From NCBI GenBank assembly GCA_020342155.1, contig CP070842.1:395801-456522 (forward strand): 60,722 bases of DNA, written 5' to 3'. How positions within the stretch are numbered: the stretch's first letter is position 1; each line of letters opens with the position of its first letter. The translations under genes and the position numbers were made by a program. The notes under the pieces were generated by a model that was given only the letters and a program-made list of their open reading frames with translations, was not told the origin of the DNA and did not search any database. Below are positions 46,553 to 54,275 of this stretch, one piece after another. The DNA is from Dehalococcoidales bacterium (GTDB lineage: Bacteria; Chloroflexota; Dehalococcoidia; Dehalococcoidales; Fen-1064).

Positions 46553-46582
46553 ATCGTATAGTCTGTATGGTTGGCATGTCAA
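46553..46582 (-). promoter_or_regulatory. Promoter of DUF3795 copy 1
   Basis: Minus strand: TTGACA (46582-46577), 18-nt spacer, TACGAT (46558-46553), with the start codon 43 nt downstream. Confidence 0.6.
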
Positions 46583-46619
46583 GCCAGTATAACAACTTGG
46601 CTGATGCCCGGGATAGCAA

Positions 46620-47141
46620 TTACGCCCGGTAATGGGTATAGTTTGAGGGTCTATCCTTAAGGAAACCGGTTATCGTTTGGGCGTTCCTGGTGCCGCAGCG
46701 GTAGCAGGTCTGAGCGTACCAGTCCAGCGAGACACCACAGAACTGGCACCGTATCCGCTCGTATTCCTCCTGGCACCACTCGTAGACGCCTATCGTCTGT
46801 TGACGGCGGATGTTCTTAAGACAATCAGCGTGGTGCGGTACGCCGCTATTACTGAAGCTGGTAATGAGGTCGCAGGGGAAGTCCGGGCAGTCGGAACAGC
46901 GAGAAACGCCCGGCTTACTGGCAGCACACTGTGCTATCTCGCACTGCTCGGAAAATATATTGGAGTATCCTTCATGCAGGCAGCCTTCACAGTTGACCTG
47001 TTCTACGGATATATTCAGTTGCGCACTCACCCGCTGCAGAATTCTCTCCGAATTCTTCCGGTCTATATCATGCCTGACGCGGTAAAAACTGCAGGCGCCA
47101 CAATATATTCCACAGGCAGCAGCCAGATGTTCGCCTTCTAT
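46620..47141 (-). CDS. DUF3795 cysteine-rich protein, copy 2, with ATA in place of the start codon
   Basis: Reading from 47141 gives 173 codons, the same length as copy 1, aligned from the first residue (I/M-EGEHLA, CGIYCGAC, YRVRHD). The codon at the start position is ATA, not ATG. A stop lies eight codons upstream and no ATG, GTG or TTG lies between, so either AUA initiates, or translation begins at the internal GTG at 47030 without the first cysteine motif, or the gene has lost its start. Promoter and body look intact. Leader sequence AGAAAGGTA is shared with copy 1. Confidence 0.7.
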   Translation of the reverse strand: MEGEHLAAACGIYCGACSFYRVRHDIDRKNSERILQRVSAQLNISVEQVNCEGCLHEGYSNIFSEQCEIAQCAASKPGVSRCSDCPDFPCDLITSFSNSGVPHHADCLKNIRRQQTIGVYEWCQEEYERIRCQFCGVSLDWYAQTCYRCGTRNAQTITGFLKDRPSNYTHYRA

Positions 47142-47184
47142 AGTCGTTCTACCTTTCTTAGACTAGGTGCAAGCACGCACACTG

Positions 47185-47214
47185 ATAATATCGTCTTACT
47201 GGTCTGTATGTCAA
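47185..47214 (-). promoter_or_regulatory. Promoter of DUF3795 copy 2
   Basis: Minus strand: TTGACA (47214-47209), 18-nt spacer, TATTAT (47190-47185). It is at least as good as the copy-1 promoter and has the same spacing. Confidence 0.6.
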
Positions 47215-47223
47215 GACAGGGTG

Positions 47224-47676
47224 TCAGCCAGACTGGCGACCCGGATAGTAATTCAGGTGCTTACCCAGGTCTTTCCAACCGTGACGCATATAGACGGGGT
47301 AGCCGAGCTCGCTGGGGCGGTTCACCTGAAGCTCGTAGCAGCCTTTCTCGGTGGCCTTGCTGATGGCTGCTTCAAGGAGCCCACCGCCAACGCCTTTACC
47401 CCGAGCCTGCTCTGTGACGATGAACTCCTCGATGCAGGAATAAATACCACCACAGCGTATTGCTACCGGATAGGACAGGGTCAGCAAGCCCAGCATTTGC
47501 CCGTCCTCTTCGGCGACCAGAACCGTACCCTTTTCCTCTTCAATTACCTGCCTGAAGGTCTCGATAGAGCTCGGCTGGTTAATGGGGCTTTCCGTGGTTG
47601 CCGAGGTCATCAGCTGCCGTAACAGGTCGAACACCTCTTTCTGGTCCTCAATTGTCGCTTCACGAATATTAACCAT
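47224..47676 (-). CDS. GNAT-family N-acetyltransferase
   Basis: 150 residues from ATG 47676 (MVNIREATIED) after GGAGAGAGAACAAGCG; an ATG six codons upstream is possible. Motif A is EEFIVTEQARGKGVGGGLLE, and the C-terminal YPVYMRHGWKDLGK is typical. Substrate unknown. It overlaps the membrane-protein gene by 8 nt. Confidence 0.85.
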   Translation of the reverse strand: MVNIREATIEDQKEVFDLLRQLMTSATTESPINQPSSIETFRQVIEEEKGTVLVAEEDGQMLGLLTLSYPVAIRCGGIYSCIEEFIVTEQARGKGVGGGLLEAAISKATEKGCYELQVNRPSELGYPVYMRHGWKDLGKHLNYYPGRQSG

Positions 47677-48412
47677 CGCTTGTTCTCTCTCCATTCTCTG
47701 TATTCGCTGTGGAATCCAACGGTTGGGATATGGACTTTTTTGTCACCAGGAGATAACCGCCAGCCACCCCACCTAAAATAACGGCAACACCAGCGGTTGC
47801 CGCGGCGCAGTAGATTGCGGTGTTATACCAGAAATCGCGGGGGAAAAGGAGCACCATATAGCCTTCGGTCGACCAGAACTCATTAGAGAAGCTGAGGAGA
47901 TGGAACTGGAGGAAGAGCTGGTCGAAATCTAAAAACGTGCCTATTCCCAGGGCCAGCATCAGGACCAGCGTGATGCCGCCGCCAATAAGAGTTGCCTTTG
48001 CCAGCCCCCGCCAGTACTGGGGCCGTCGCCACAGCAGGCTTGTGACAGCATAGCCAGCTACGAAGATGCCCGTTCCCAGAAGCACATAGAAGTCGAGCCG
48101 GAACAGCCCCTTGACGTCCCGGAAGTGAAGGATTTCATCCTCGGTGAATAGCTCAAAAGACTGCCCGTCCTTGCTGGCGGTGATGTTGACGAATTCCTCG
48201 CCTGAGTTGAAGTAGTCAATCAATTCGGTGGCTATCTGTTCCAGTTCCGCCTGACTCAGGCCGGTGGTCTGGGCAACATCGTACCGGTCAAAGCCAGAGG
48301 TATAGAGCCAGTGACTGTTGGCCGCCCACCAGATGCTGGCGGTCAGCAGCAGAAAGGGCAAACATAGCACGAAGAGCCACCTGGCAGTGATACCCGGAAT
48401 CTTTAATCTCAT
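47669..48412 (-). CDS. DUF1461/TIGR01906 membrane protein, Lit-like
   Basis: 247 residues with four membrane segments (near residues 11-29, 107-127, 140-160 and 200-222). An external loop carries EILHFRDVKGLF and a second region LQFHLLSFSNEFW followed by LLFPRDFWYN, as in the DUF1461 family. This family includes Lit, the intramolecular transacylase that makes lyso-form lipoproteins in some Firmicutes. Activity is inferred from motifs only. Confidence 0.65.
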   Translation of the reverse strand: MRLKIPGITARWLFVLCLPFLLLTASIWWAANSHWLYTSGFDRYDVAQTTGLSQAELEQIATELIDYFNSGEEFVNITASKDGQSFELFTEDEILHFRDVKGLFRLDFYVLLGTGIFVAGYAVTSLLWRRPQYWRGLAKATLIGGGITLVLMLALGIGTFLDFDQLFLQFHLLSFSNEFWSTEGYMVLLFPRDFWYNTAIYCAAATAGVAVILGGVAGGYLLVTKKSISQPLDSTANTENGERTSDG

Positions 48413-48459
48413 CTCTGCTGAGATTGTACACTGTTGGTGTTGTTATTGTCATGGAAATA

Positions 48460-48685
48460 CTCCCCCTAGCCCCCTTCCTTTTCTAAAGGAAGGGGAAGGA
48501 AAAGAGGGGCTTCGCCCCTCTTAGACACTCCGTTAATAAATCTGTTAGCACCCTAGCCTTGTAGCATGGTACTCTCTAAGGTGCGAACGACTTCTGCCCA
48601 AAAATTGGTCCTACACCGTTTTGGGGAGTCCAGAGGGGTGAAATCCCTCTGGAACGGGGGTTCAAGGGGGCGTCCCCCTTGATTT
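48460..48685 (+). repeat. Dispersed hairpin-rich repeat, copy A
   Basis: About 225 bp, non-coding. It has a 9-bp hairpin AAGAGGGGC-TTC-GCCCCTCTT (48502-48522), a GCACC/GGTGC pair (48548-48583), CCAGAGGG-loop-CCCTCTGG (48630-48652) and TCAAGGGGG-CGT-CCCCCTTGA (48662-48682). The same modules, in the same order on the other strand, make up copy B at 59409-59737. The last hairpin overlaps the -35 of the following promoter. It fills most of the 48413-48717 gap. Confidence 0.85.
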
Positions 48686-48708
48686 TCCGTCTATCTGAGT
48701 GGTAGAAT
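48679..48708 (+). promoter_or_regulatory. Promoter of the Fe-S protein gene, -35 inside the repeat
   Basis: TTGATT (48679-48684) lies in the right arm of the terminal hairpin of repeat copy A; after 18 nt comes TAGAAT (48703-48708). The ATG follows 9 nt later, so the leader is only 2-3 nt. Confidence 0.55.
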
Positions 48709-48717
48709 CAGGATTAG

Positions 48718-49269
48718 ATGGAAGAGCTGATTAATGATTACCAGTTTGGACTGGATGAGGCCGGTTGTGCCCCCGGCAGCGGGTTCTATACCCTGAAGGT
48801 GACCCTGACACGTGACATCAGCGCTATCCTGCCTTACCTGAATGCACTCTTCGATAATACCCGCTATGACCATGATAACCGTATTCTGATTTGTGAAAAG
48901 GATAAGCATGGCTATGCTTTTCGTTCTCTGGATATCAGGGTATCCGGCATTGTTGATGTGTCCGATGTCCCTCAGGTCGCCAAAGAGGTAGTCGACCGGG
49001 TCAATCAGGTCTGGCAAGAGCGTGACCAGATTACACCGAATTTTAATGAACGTAAACTTCCGACAGTGATTGAAATTTACCAGCTATTACCCAAGACAAA
49101 CTGTAAGGAGTGCGGCTATCTTACCTGTCTTGCCTTCGCTGCCGAACTCCGCACCGACCCAGGACTAATGGCACAGTGTCTGCCCCTGATGCAGTCCGAG
49201 CATGCTAGTAATCGGAAAGGGATTGAGGCTCTTTTCTCACCGGGAGAGGTCACTCAGTCGTCCCCATAA
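48718..49269 (+). CDS. 4Fe-4S domain protein
   Basis: 183 residues. The C-terminal part carries PKTNCKECGYLTCLAFAAEL and a distal QC, the four-cysteine 4Fe-4S motif (PF04060) found in the corrinoid Fe-S protein large subunit and in RnfB-like proteins. The N-terminal 110 residues have no recognised domain. Likely cytosolic electron transfer or corrinoid-related function, not proven. Almost leaderless. Confidence 0.75.
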   Translation: MEELINDYQFGLDEAGCAPGSGFYTLKVTLTRDISAILPYLNALFDNTRYDHDNRILICEKDKHGYAFRSLDIRVSGIVDVSDVPQVAKEVVDRVNQVWQERDQITPNFNERKLPTVIEIYQLLPKTNCKECGYLTCLAFAAELRTDPGLMAQCLPLMQSEHASNRKGIEALFSPGEVTQSSP

Positions 49270-49303
49270 TCCCACATCGTGAAAATCCCCCTGTTAAAAC
49301 ACC

Positions 49304-49331
49304 TTTCAAATGACCCCGGCTGTGCTATAAT
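49304..49331 (+). promoter_or_regulatory. dnaE promoter with extended -10
   Basis: A weak TTTCAA (49304-49309), 16-nt spacer, then TGC-TATAAT (49326-49331). The start near 49338 is directly before an ATG at 49340 and 20 nt before the preferred ATG at 49358. Confidence 0.6.
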
Positions 49332-49357
49332 TGCTTATCATGTCGGCAGGGGGTTTG

Positions 49358-52300
49358 ATGTTCACACATCTCCATGTACATACCGAGTACAGCCTGCTTG
49401 ATGGCATGTGCCGCATACCCCGACTGGTCTCACGGGCTAAAGAGTTGGGTATGGATAGTCTGGCGATAACCGACCACGGGGTGATGCATGGGGCTATTGA
49501 GTTCTACCAGACAGCCAGAGAGGCCGGTATCAAACCCATCATTGGTTGTGAGGTCTATGTGGCGCCGGACAGCCACCTCAGTCGTACTGCCGGTGATAAA
49601 AACAACTACCATCTCATCCTGCTGGCACGGAACCAGACGGGTTACCGTAACCTTCTTCAACTTACCACCAAAGCCCATTTGGAGGGCTTCTACTACAGAC
49701 CAAGGGTAGACAAGGAGCTTCTTCAGGAGCACCATCAGGGGCTGATTGCGCTGTCTGCCTGCCTTTCTGGGGAGGTATCGCGTCTTATCACCGAGGGGAG
49801 ACTCGGTGAGGCGAAACAGGCTGCTCTTTGGTACAAAGAGACCTTCGGTGATTTCTATCTGGAGATACAGCGGTACCCCATCCCGGAACTGGAGCAGACG
49901 AACCAGGCTTTAATTGGCATGAGCCGTGAGTTGGACGTACCGCTGGTGGCCAGCGGTGACATCCATTACGTACGTCAGGAGGATGCCGCTGCCCATGACC
50001 TGCTGCTCTGTATCGGCACCAACACCTCTGTAAACGATGAGAAACGGCTGAAGATGTCGGGAGACTTTTTCTACCTGAAAAGTCCCCAGGAGATGGTCGA
50101 GTTCTATCAGGATATACCCGAGGCGATTGAGAATACCCAACACATTGCTGAGATGTGTAACCTGAAACTCGATTTCGGACGGCTCCACCTGCCTGAAATC
50201 GGGCTGCCCGAGGGTAAGACGGCTGACGAGTACCTCTCCGAGCTCTGTTACGAGGCGTTGCCCCGCTATTATCCCGACGCCTCCCCGACGATAAAGGAGC
50301 GCCTTGCCTATGAGCTAGATGTAATCAAGCGCACCGGATATGCCAACTATATCCTGGTGGTCTGGGACATAATCTCCTTTGCTAGGAAGCAGGGTATACT
50401 GTTCGGGGTCAGGGGTAGTGCTGCTTCCAGCCTGGTACTCCGTTGCTTGGGCATTACGGAAATCGACCCTGTTGAACACGGGTCGGTGTTCGAGCGCTTT
50501 CTCAACGTAGAGCGCGTCGAGATGCCGGATGTTGACCTGGATTTCGAGGACGAGCGTCGTGACGAGGTTATTGCTTACCTGACACAGAAATACGGACACG
50601 ACCACGTTGCCCAGATTATCACCTTCGGTACCCTGGGCGCGAGGGCAGCCATTCGTGATGTCGGTCGGGCCTTGGGAATGCCCTACGCCGATGTTGACCG
50701 GGTCGCCCGGCTTGTCCCCTTTGGACCGGGCATGACACTCGCCCGAGCGCTGGAGGAGAATGTCGAGCTGCGTGCCATGTATCAGCAGGACAGCATCATC
50801 CGTAATCTGGTTGACTCGGCAAGGAGTGTTGAGGGCGTCGCCCGTCATGCCAGCACTCACGCCGCCGGGGTCGTTATCTCTAAGGAACCCCTCACCCGAC
50901 ACGTTCCTCTCCAACGGGCAAGCAGGGGCAATGACAATGGCGAATCGGCTGTCATGGTCCAGTATGCCATGGACGATATCGCCCAAATCGGCTTGTTGAA
51001 ATTAGACATCCTGGGTCTGGCCAACCTGACGATACTGGGTAAGGCGAGGGAGATTATCAAGCAAAGTCGAGGAGTCGATATTGACTTGTTTGATATCCCT
51101 ATGGATGATGTCCGTACCTTCGAGATGCTGGCCTCGGGAGAGACGGGCGGTGTTTTCCAGCTTGAAGGTGCCGGTATGCGCCGCTACATCAGGGAGCTTA
51201 AACCGACCACCTTCAGTGATATCGCCGTCATGGTTGCCCTCTACCGCCCCGGCCCGATGGAGCAAATCCCCACCTTTATTAAGGCGAAACATGGCGTCGA
51301 GCCGATTCGTTATCCACACGCTGCTCTGACTGATATCCTCGAAGAGACCTATGGAGTGATTGTTTATCAGGAGCAGGTACTGTTTATTGTGCAGGCCTTG
51401 GCTGGTTACAGTCTTGGTCAGGCCGATATTCTGCGTAAGGCAATGGGTAAGAAGATTCCGGAAGTCATGAGAAAAGAGAAGCGTAATTTTGTCGCCGGTG
51501 CCCGGAAAAATGGCTTCCCCGAAAAACTGGCTGAAGAGGTCTTTACCCTGATTGAACCATTTGCTGGCTATGCCTTTAACAAAGCTCACGCCGTCAGCTA
51601 CGCTCTTATTGCCTACCAGACTGCGTATCTCAAGGCAAACTACCCGGCGGAGTATATGACTGCCTTCCTGAGCGTTCATGCTGGTCAGGCGGACAAGGTA
51701 GCCAGCGGTGTCTCTGAGTGCCAGCGTCTACGCCTAGAGGTACTACCTCCGGATATCAACCGGAGCCAGGCCAACTTTTCCATTGAGCTCACCGACGGTG
51801 GCGAGCCAGCGATCCGCTTCGGGTTGACTGCTATCAAGAACACGGGCCTCGGGGCTATTGAACCGCTTATAGCTGAGCGTGACCAGGATGGCGACTTTAA
51901 GTCTATTGAGGAATTGTGCCGTCGCTGTGATCTGGGTGGTGTCAACCGACGCGTGATGGAGAGTCTGGTTAAGGCCGGGGCGCTGGACTGCCTCGGGAGC
52001 CGGGGTGCCCTGCTTAATAACGTCGACCGTGTCCTGTCGCTGGCTCAGCGCGAACAGCGCCTGCGAGAAAGTGGTCAGACTACCATGTTCGATCTCTGGG
52101 GGAAGACAGTACCAGCTCCGCTGGCTAACTTGGAGATCGACGGCTTTGAGGTCTCGGACAGGGAGAAGTCCACCTGGGAGAAAGAGTTGATGGGGGTAAG
52201 TCTCTCGGTGCGTCCGTTCGTTCCAGAGGGTGATACCACCCTTTGCGACCAGGTCACGGCCGACTTGGTCGGCCAGATGGTTACGGTGGCCGGGCGCGTG

Positions 52301-52921
52301 ATGTCGGTGCGTCACCTTACTACGAGGGCTGGCAAGTCCTTTGCCAGCGTCATCATTGCGGACATTAGCGGGAAACTGGAAGTGATGGTCTGGGAGAAGG
52401 TCTACGAACGGGATCGGGGCTTCTTGGAGGAGGACGTAGAACTGCTGGTGGTGGGGAGGGTAAGGGTAAGAGATGACACGGTGCAGGTTTCCTGTGAAAG
52501 CGCTAGCCTCTACCAGCCTGGGGCGAGGGTTATCGAGGGCAGGGAAAGCGTGGCGGAACCGTCCGGCACTGAAGAGGCTAGGCCCCTTGTGGAAAACCTA
52601 CCGGCCGCGAACGAGGAAGTTGCTGTACCTGAGAGTGACAGGCCAGACATAACTAAAACCGAAGAGCCAGTCGTACGGAACCGGCTGGTGGTTACGCTGC
52701 CAACCACCAGCGATGCCGAAAGTGATAAAGCCCGCCTGCGGGAAGTCATATCTGTTTTCAGGGAGTTTCCCGGGCGGGATGAAGTCAGTCTGCGTATCAC
52801 CAATAATGGTAGTGCCACTGACGTAAAGATGCCCAATGTATATACTGGATACTGCCCTGAACTTCGCCAGCGTTTGACAGAGCTGGTAGGCGAACAGGGG
52901 CTCAGCCTGGAGCCGGCCTGA
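49358..52921 (+). CDS. dnaE: DNA polymerase III alpha subunit
   Basis: 1187 residues from ATG 49358 (MFTHLHVHTEYSLLDG) with GGGGG just before; ATG 49340 would be leaderless and add six residues. Replicative polymerase, C-family. The PHP domain keeps its metal ligands (HVHTEYS, ITDHGVMHG, IGCEVYV, SGDIHYV), so proofreading by PHP is possible. The palm carries PDVDLDF and KLDILGL. Fingers and helix-hairpin-helix follow, then an OB fold (VAGRVMSVRHL) and a variable C-terminus. Confidence 0.96.
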   Translation: MFTHLHVHTEYSLLDGMCRIPRLVSRAKELGMDSLAITDHGVMHGAIEFYQTAREAGIKPIIGCEVYVAPDSHLSRTAGDKNNYHLILLARNQTGYRNLLQLTTKAHLEGFYYRPRVDKELLQEHHQGLIALSACLSGEVSRLITEGRLGEAKQAALWYKETFGDFYLEIQRYPIPELEQTNQALIGMSRELDVPLVASGDIHYVRQEDAAAHDLLLCIGTNTSVNDEKRLKMSGDFFYLKSPQEMVEFYQDIPEAIENTQHIAEMCNLKLDFGRLHLPEIGLPEGKTADEYLSELCYEALPRYYPDASPTIKERLAYELDVIKRTGYANYILVVWDIISFARKQGILFGVRGSAASSLVLRCLGITEIDPVEHGSVFERFLNVERVEMPDVDLDFEDERRDEVIAYLTQKYGHDHVAQIITFGTLGARAAIRDVGRALGMPYADVDRVARLVPFGPGMTLARALEENVELRAMYQQDSIIRNLVDSARSVEGVARHASTHAAGVVISKEPLTRHVPLQRASRGNDNGESAVMVQYAMDDIAQIGLLKLDILGLANLTILGKAREIIKQSRGVDIDLFDIPMDDVRTFEMLASGETGGVFQLEGAGMRRYIRELKPTTFSDIAVMVALYRPGPMEQIPTFIKAKHGVEPIRYPHAALTDILEETYGVIVYQEQVLFIVQALAGYSLGQADILRKAMGKKIPEVMRKEKRNFVAGARKNGFPEKLAEEVFTLIEPFAGYAFNKAHAVSYALIAYQTAYLKANYPAEYMTAFLSVHAGQADKVASGVSECQRLRLEVLPPDINRSQANFSIELTDGGEPAIRFGLTAIKNTGLGAIEPLIAERDQDGDFKSIEELCRRCDLGGVNRRVMESLVKAGALDCLGSRGALLNNVDRVLSLAQREQRLRESGQTTMFDLWGKTVPAPLANLEIDGFEVSDREKSTWEKELMGVSLSVRPFVPEGDTTLCDQVTADLVGQMVTVAGRVMSVRHLTTRAGKSFASVIIADISGKLEVMVWEKVYERDRGFLEEDVELLVVGRVRVRDDTVQVSCESASLYQPGARVIEGRESVAEPSGTEEARPLVENLPAANEEVAVPESDRPDITKTEEPVVRNRLVVTLPTTSDAESDKARLREVISVFREFPGRDEVSLRITNNGSATDVKMPNVYTGYCPELRQRLTELVGEQGLSLEPA

Positions 52922-52942
52922 TAATAGCAACTGGAGGATCAA

Positions 52943-53380
52943 ATGCCTAATCTGGCTCCCGAATGGGTAATGGGACTTATCCTGGGAGGCATGCTGCTTT
53001 TACTGGGCTCAGCGATTCTGGAGGCACTCTGGGAGTTTGGCCGTCAGGTGAAGCCAGAGCTTCGGCCTGCCTTTCTTCAGTCAGGCTGGAAACACGTCAT
53101 TCTGGTGGGGTTTGTACTACTCCTGTTGGTCGGTGGCGCTATGGTGTTCTTGGCAGACATCAGGGTGGGACTTGGTGCCATCGTCGTCTACTGGATAGTG
53201 TTACCCCTTGTGGTGGGGAGTCGGGTAAGGAGACGCTTCTTGCCTCCCTGGGATAACCTCAAAGCCGGGCTGATGAAAGAGGGTTACACAGAGCAAACCT
53301 ACTGGCGTAGTGGCGATTGGTGGAAAGCGACAAGCAAGAGCAAGTCTAAGTCGGATTCTAAATCGAATTCTGATGAGTGA
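52943..53380 (+). CDS. Small membrane protein of unknown function
   Basis: 145 residues after AACTGGAGG. Three likely membrane segments (about residues 9-28, 51-70 and 73-92), an Arg-rich loop (SRVRRRFLPPW), and a Lys/Ser-rich C-terminal tail (SKSKSKSDSKS). No family recognised. It lies between dnaE and radC. Confidence 0.7.
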   Translation: MPNLAPEWVMGLILGGMLLLLGSAILEALWEFGRQVKPELRPAFLQSGWKHVILVGFVLLLLVGGAMVFLADIRVGLGAIVVYWIVLPLVVGSRVRRRFLPPWDNLKAGLMKEGYTEQTYWRSGDWWKATSKSKSKSDSKSNSDE

Positions 53381-53401
53381 GTTCATGGCTGGTAGTTAGT
53401 A

Positions 53402-54205
53402 ATGACGGTGAATGACAAGAGTCCTAAATTGTCCCCGAGCGTTACCGGAGCAGGGCATCGAAAAAGATTGCGTGAAAGGTTCCTCAAAGGAGGCTTGGTA
53501 GGCTTCCGCGACTATGAAATCATCGAGTTGCTGTTGAGTCTGGGTACACCCCGACGGGACTGTAAACAGCAGGCGAAGGAGGCCATTAAACGATTCAAGA
53601 CACTCAGAGGGGTGCTGGCAGCCTCTTCCCAGGAGCTTCAGCAGATAAAGGGGATTGGTCCTCACTCCGCCTTCGGCATTAAGCTGGTGCAGGAAGTAGC
53701 CCGCGAGTCCCTGAAAGAGCAGATTGCCGGTAGGCCGGTATACCAGTCCCCCCGCGAGATATTTGATTATCTTTACCATTCCATGCGCGACCTCAAGAAA
53801 GAGGTTTTCAAGGTTCTCTACCTGAATACCCAGCACCAGATTATTGAAATAGCTGACCTCTTTCAAGGGACGGTCAGCGGTAGTCACATTCCACCGCGTG
53901 AGGTAGTGGAGAGTGCCCTTGAGAAGAACGCAACAGCCCTCATTTTTGTGCACAATCATCCCTCGGGTAGTGCCGAGCCCAGCCAGAGTGATAAACAGCT
54001 TACCCGGGATTTAGTCTATGCCGGCAGCATCATGCAGATAAAGGTCGTGGACCACATAGTCATCGGTGACAATACCTACTTCAGTTTTACCAACGAGGGG
54101 CTGATAGAGGAATACGAGCTAGACTTTATCGGTCTGAAGATGAGGGGTACTACTGGAACCAAACGAGGACAGAATCGGGCTGGCTCGGACCCTTCACCCA
54201 GCTAG
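53402..54205 (+). CDS. radC: RadC/YicR-family JAB-domain protein
   Basis: 267 residues. N-terminal helix-hairpin-helix region (LQQIKGIGPHSAFGIK), then the MPN/JAB domain with the JAMM ligands in FVHNHPSGSAEPSQSD. The role of RadC is unsettled (possible nuclease/protease). The last 24 residues (RGTTGTKRGQNRAGSDPSPS) are unconserved. From residue about 211 the gene matches, at the DNA level, a second truncated copy at 57980-58073. Confidence 0.92.
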   Translation: MTVNDKSPKLSPSVTGAGHRKRLRERFLKGGLVGFRDYEIIELLLSLGTPRRDCKQQAKEAIKRFKTLRGVLAASSQELQQIKGIGPHSAFGIKLVQEVARESLKEQIAGRPVYQSPREIFDYLYHSMRDLKKEVFKVLYLNTQHQIIEIADLFQGTVSGSHIPPREVVESALEKNATALIFVHNHPSGSAEPSQSDKQLTRDLVYAGSIMQIKVVDHIVIGDNTYFSFTNEGLIEEYELDFIGLKMRGTTGTKRGQNRAGSDPSPS

Positions 54206-54272
54206 CTCTTCGGGTAATCCAGCCGAAGGTTGTCTGTTTCCAGGTTGAGGAGAGACCACTTTAGGTCCAACG
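54202..54272 (-). pseudogene. 3' remnant of ogt
   Basis: On the minus strand this reads about 23 codons (LDLKWSLLNLETDN, then DYPKS and stop) that closely match the C-terminus of the intact ogt gene at 58070-58600. The remnant is joined to the end of radC with overlapping stop codons (GCTAGC), exactly as at the other copy. It is cut off by the HD-GYP gene. Confidence 0.8.
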
Positions 54273-54275
54273 TGG

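Noticed and set aside
46677..47363. A 228-residue plus-strand open frame over the DUF3795 copy
   Set aside because: It is antisense to a cysteine-rich gene with a promoter, and its residues follow the mirrored codons.
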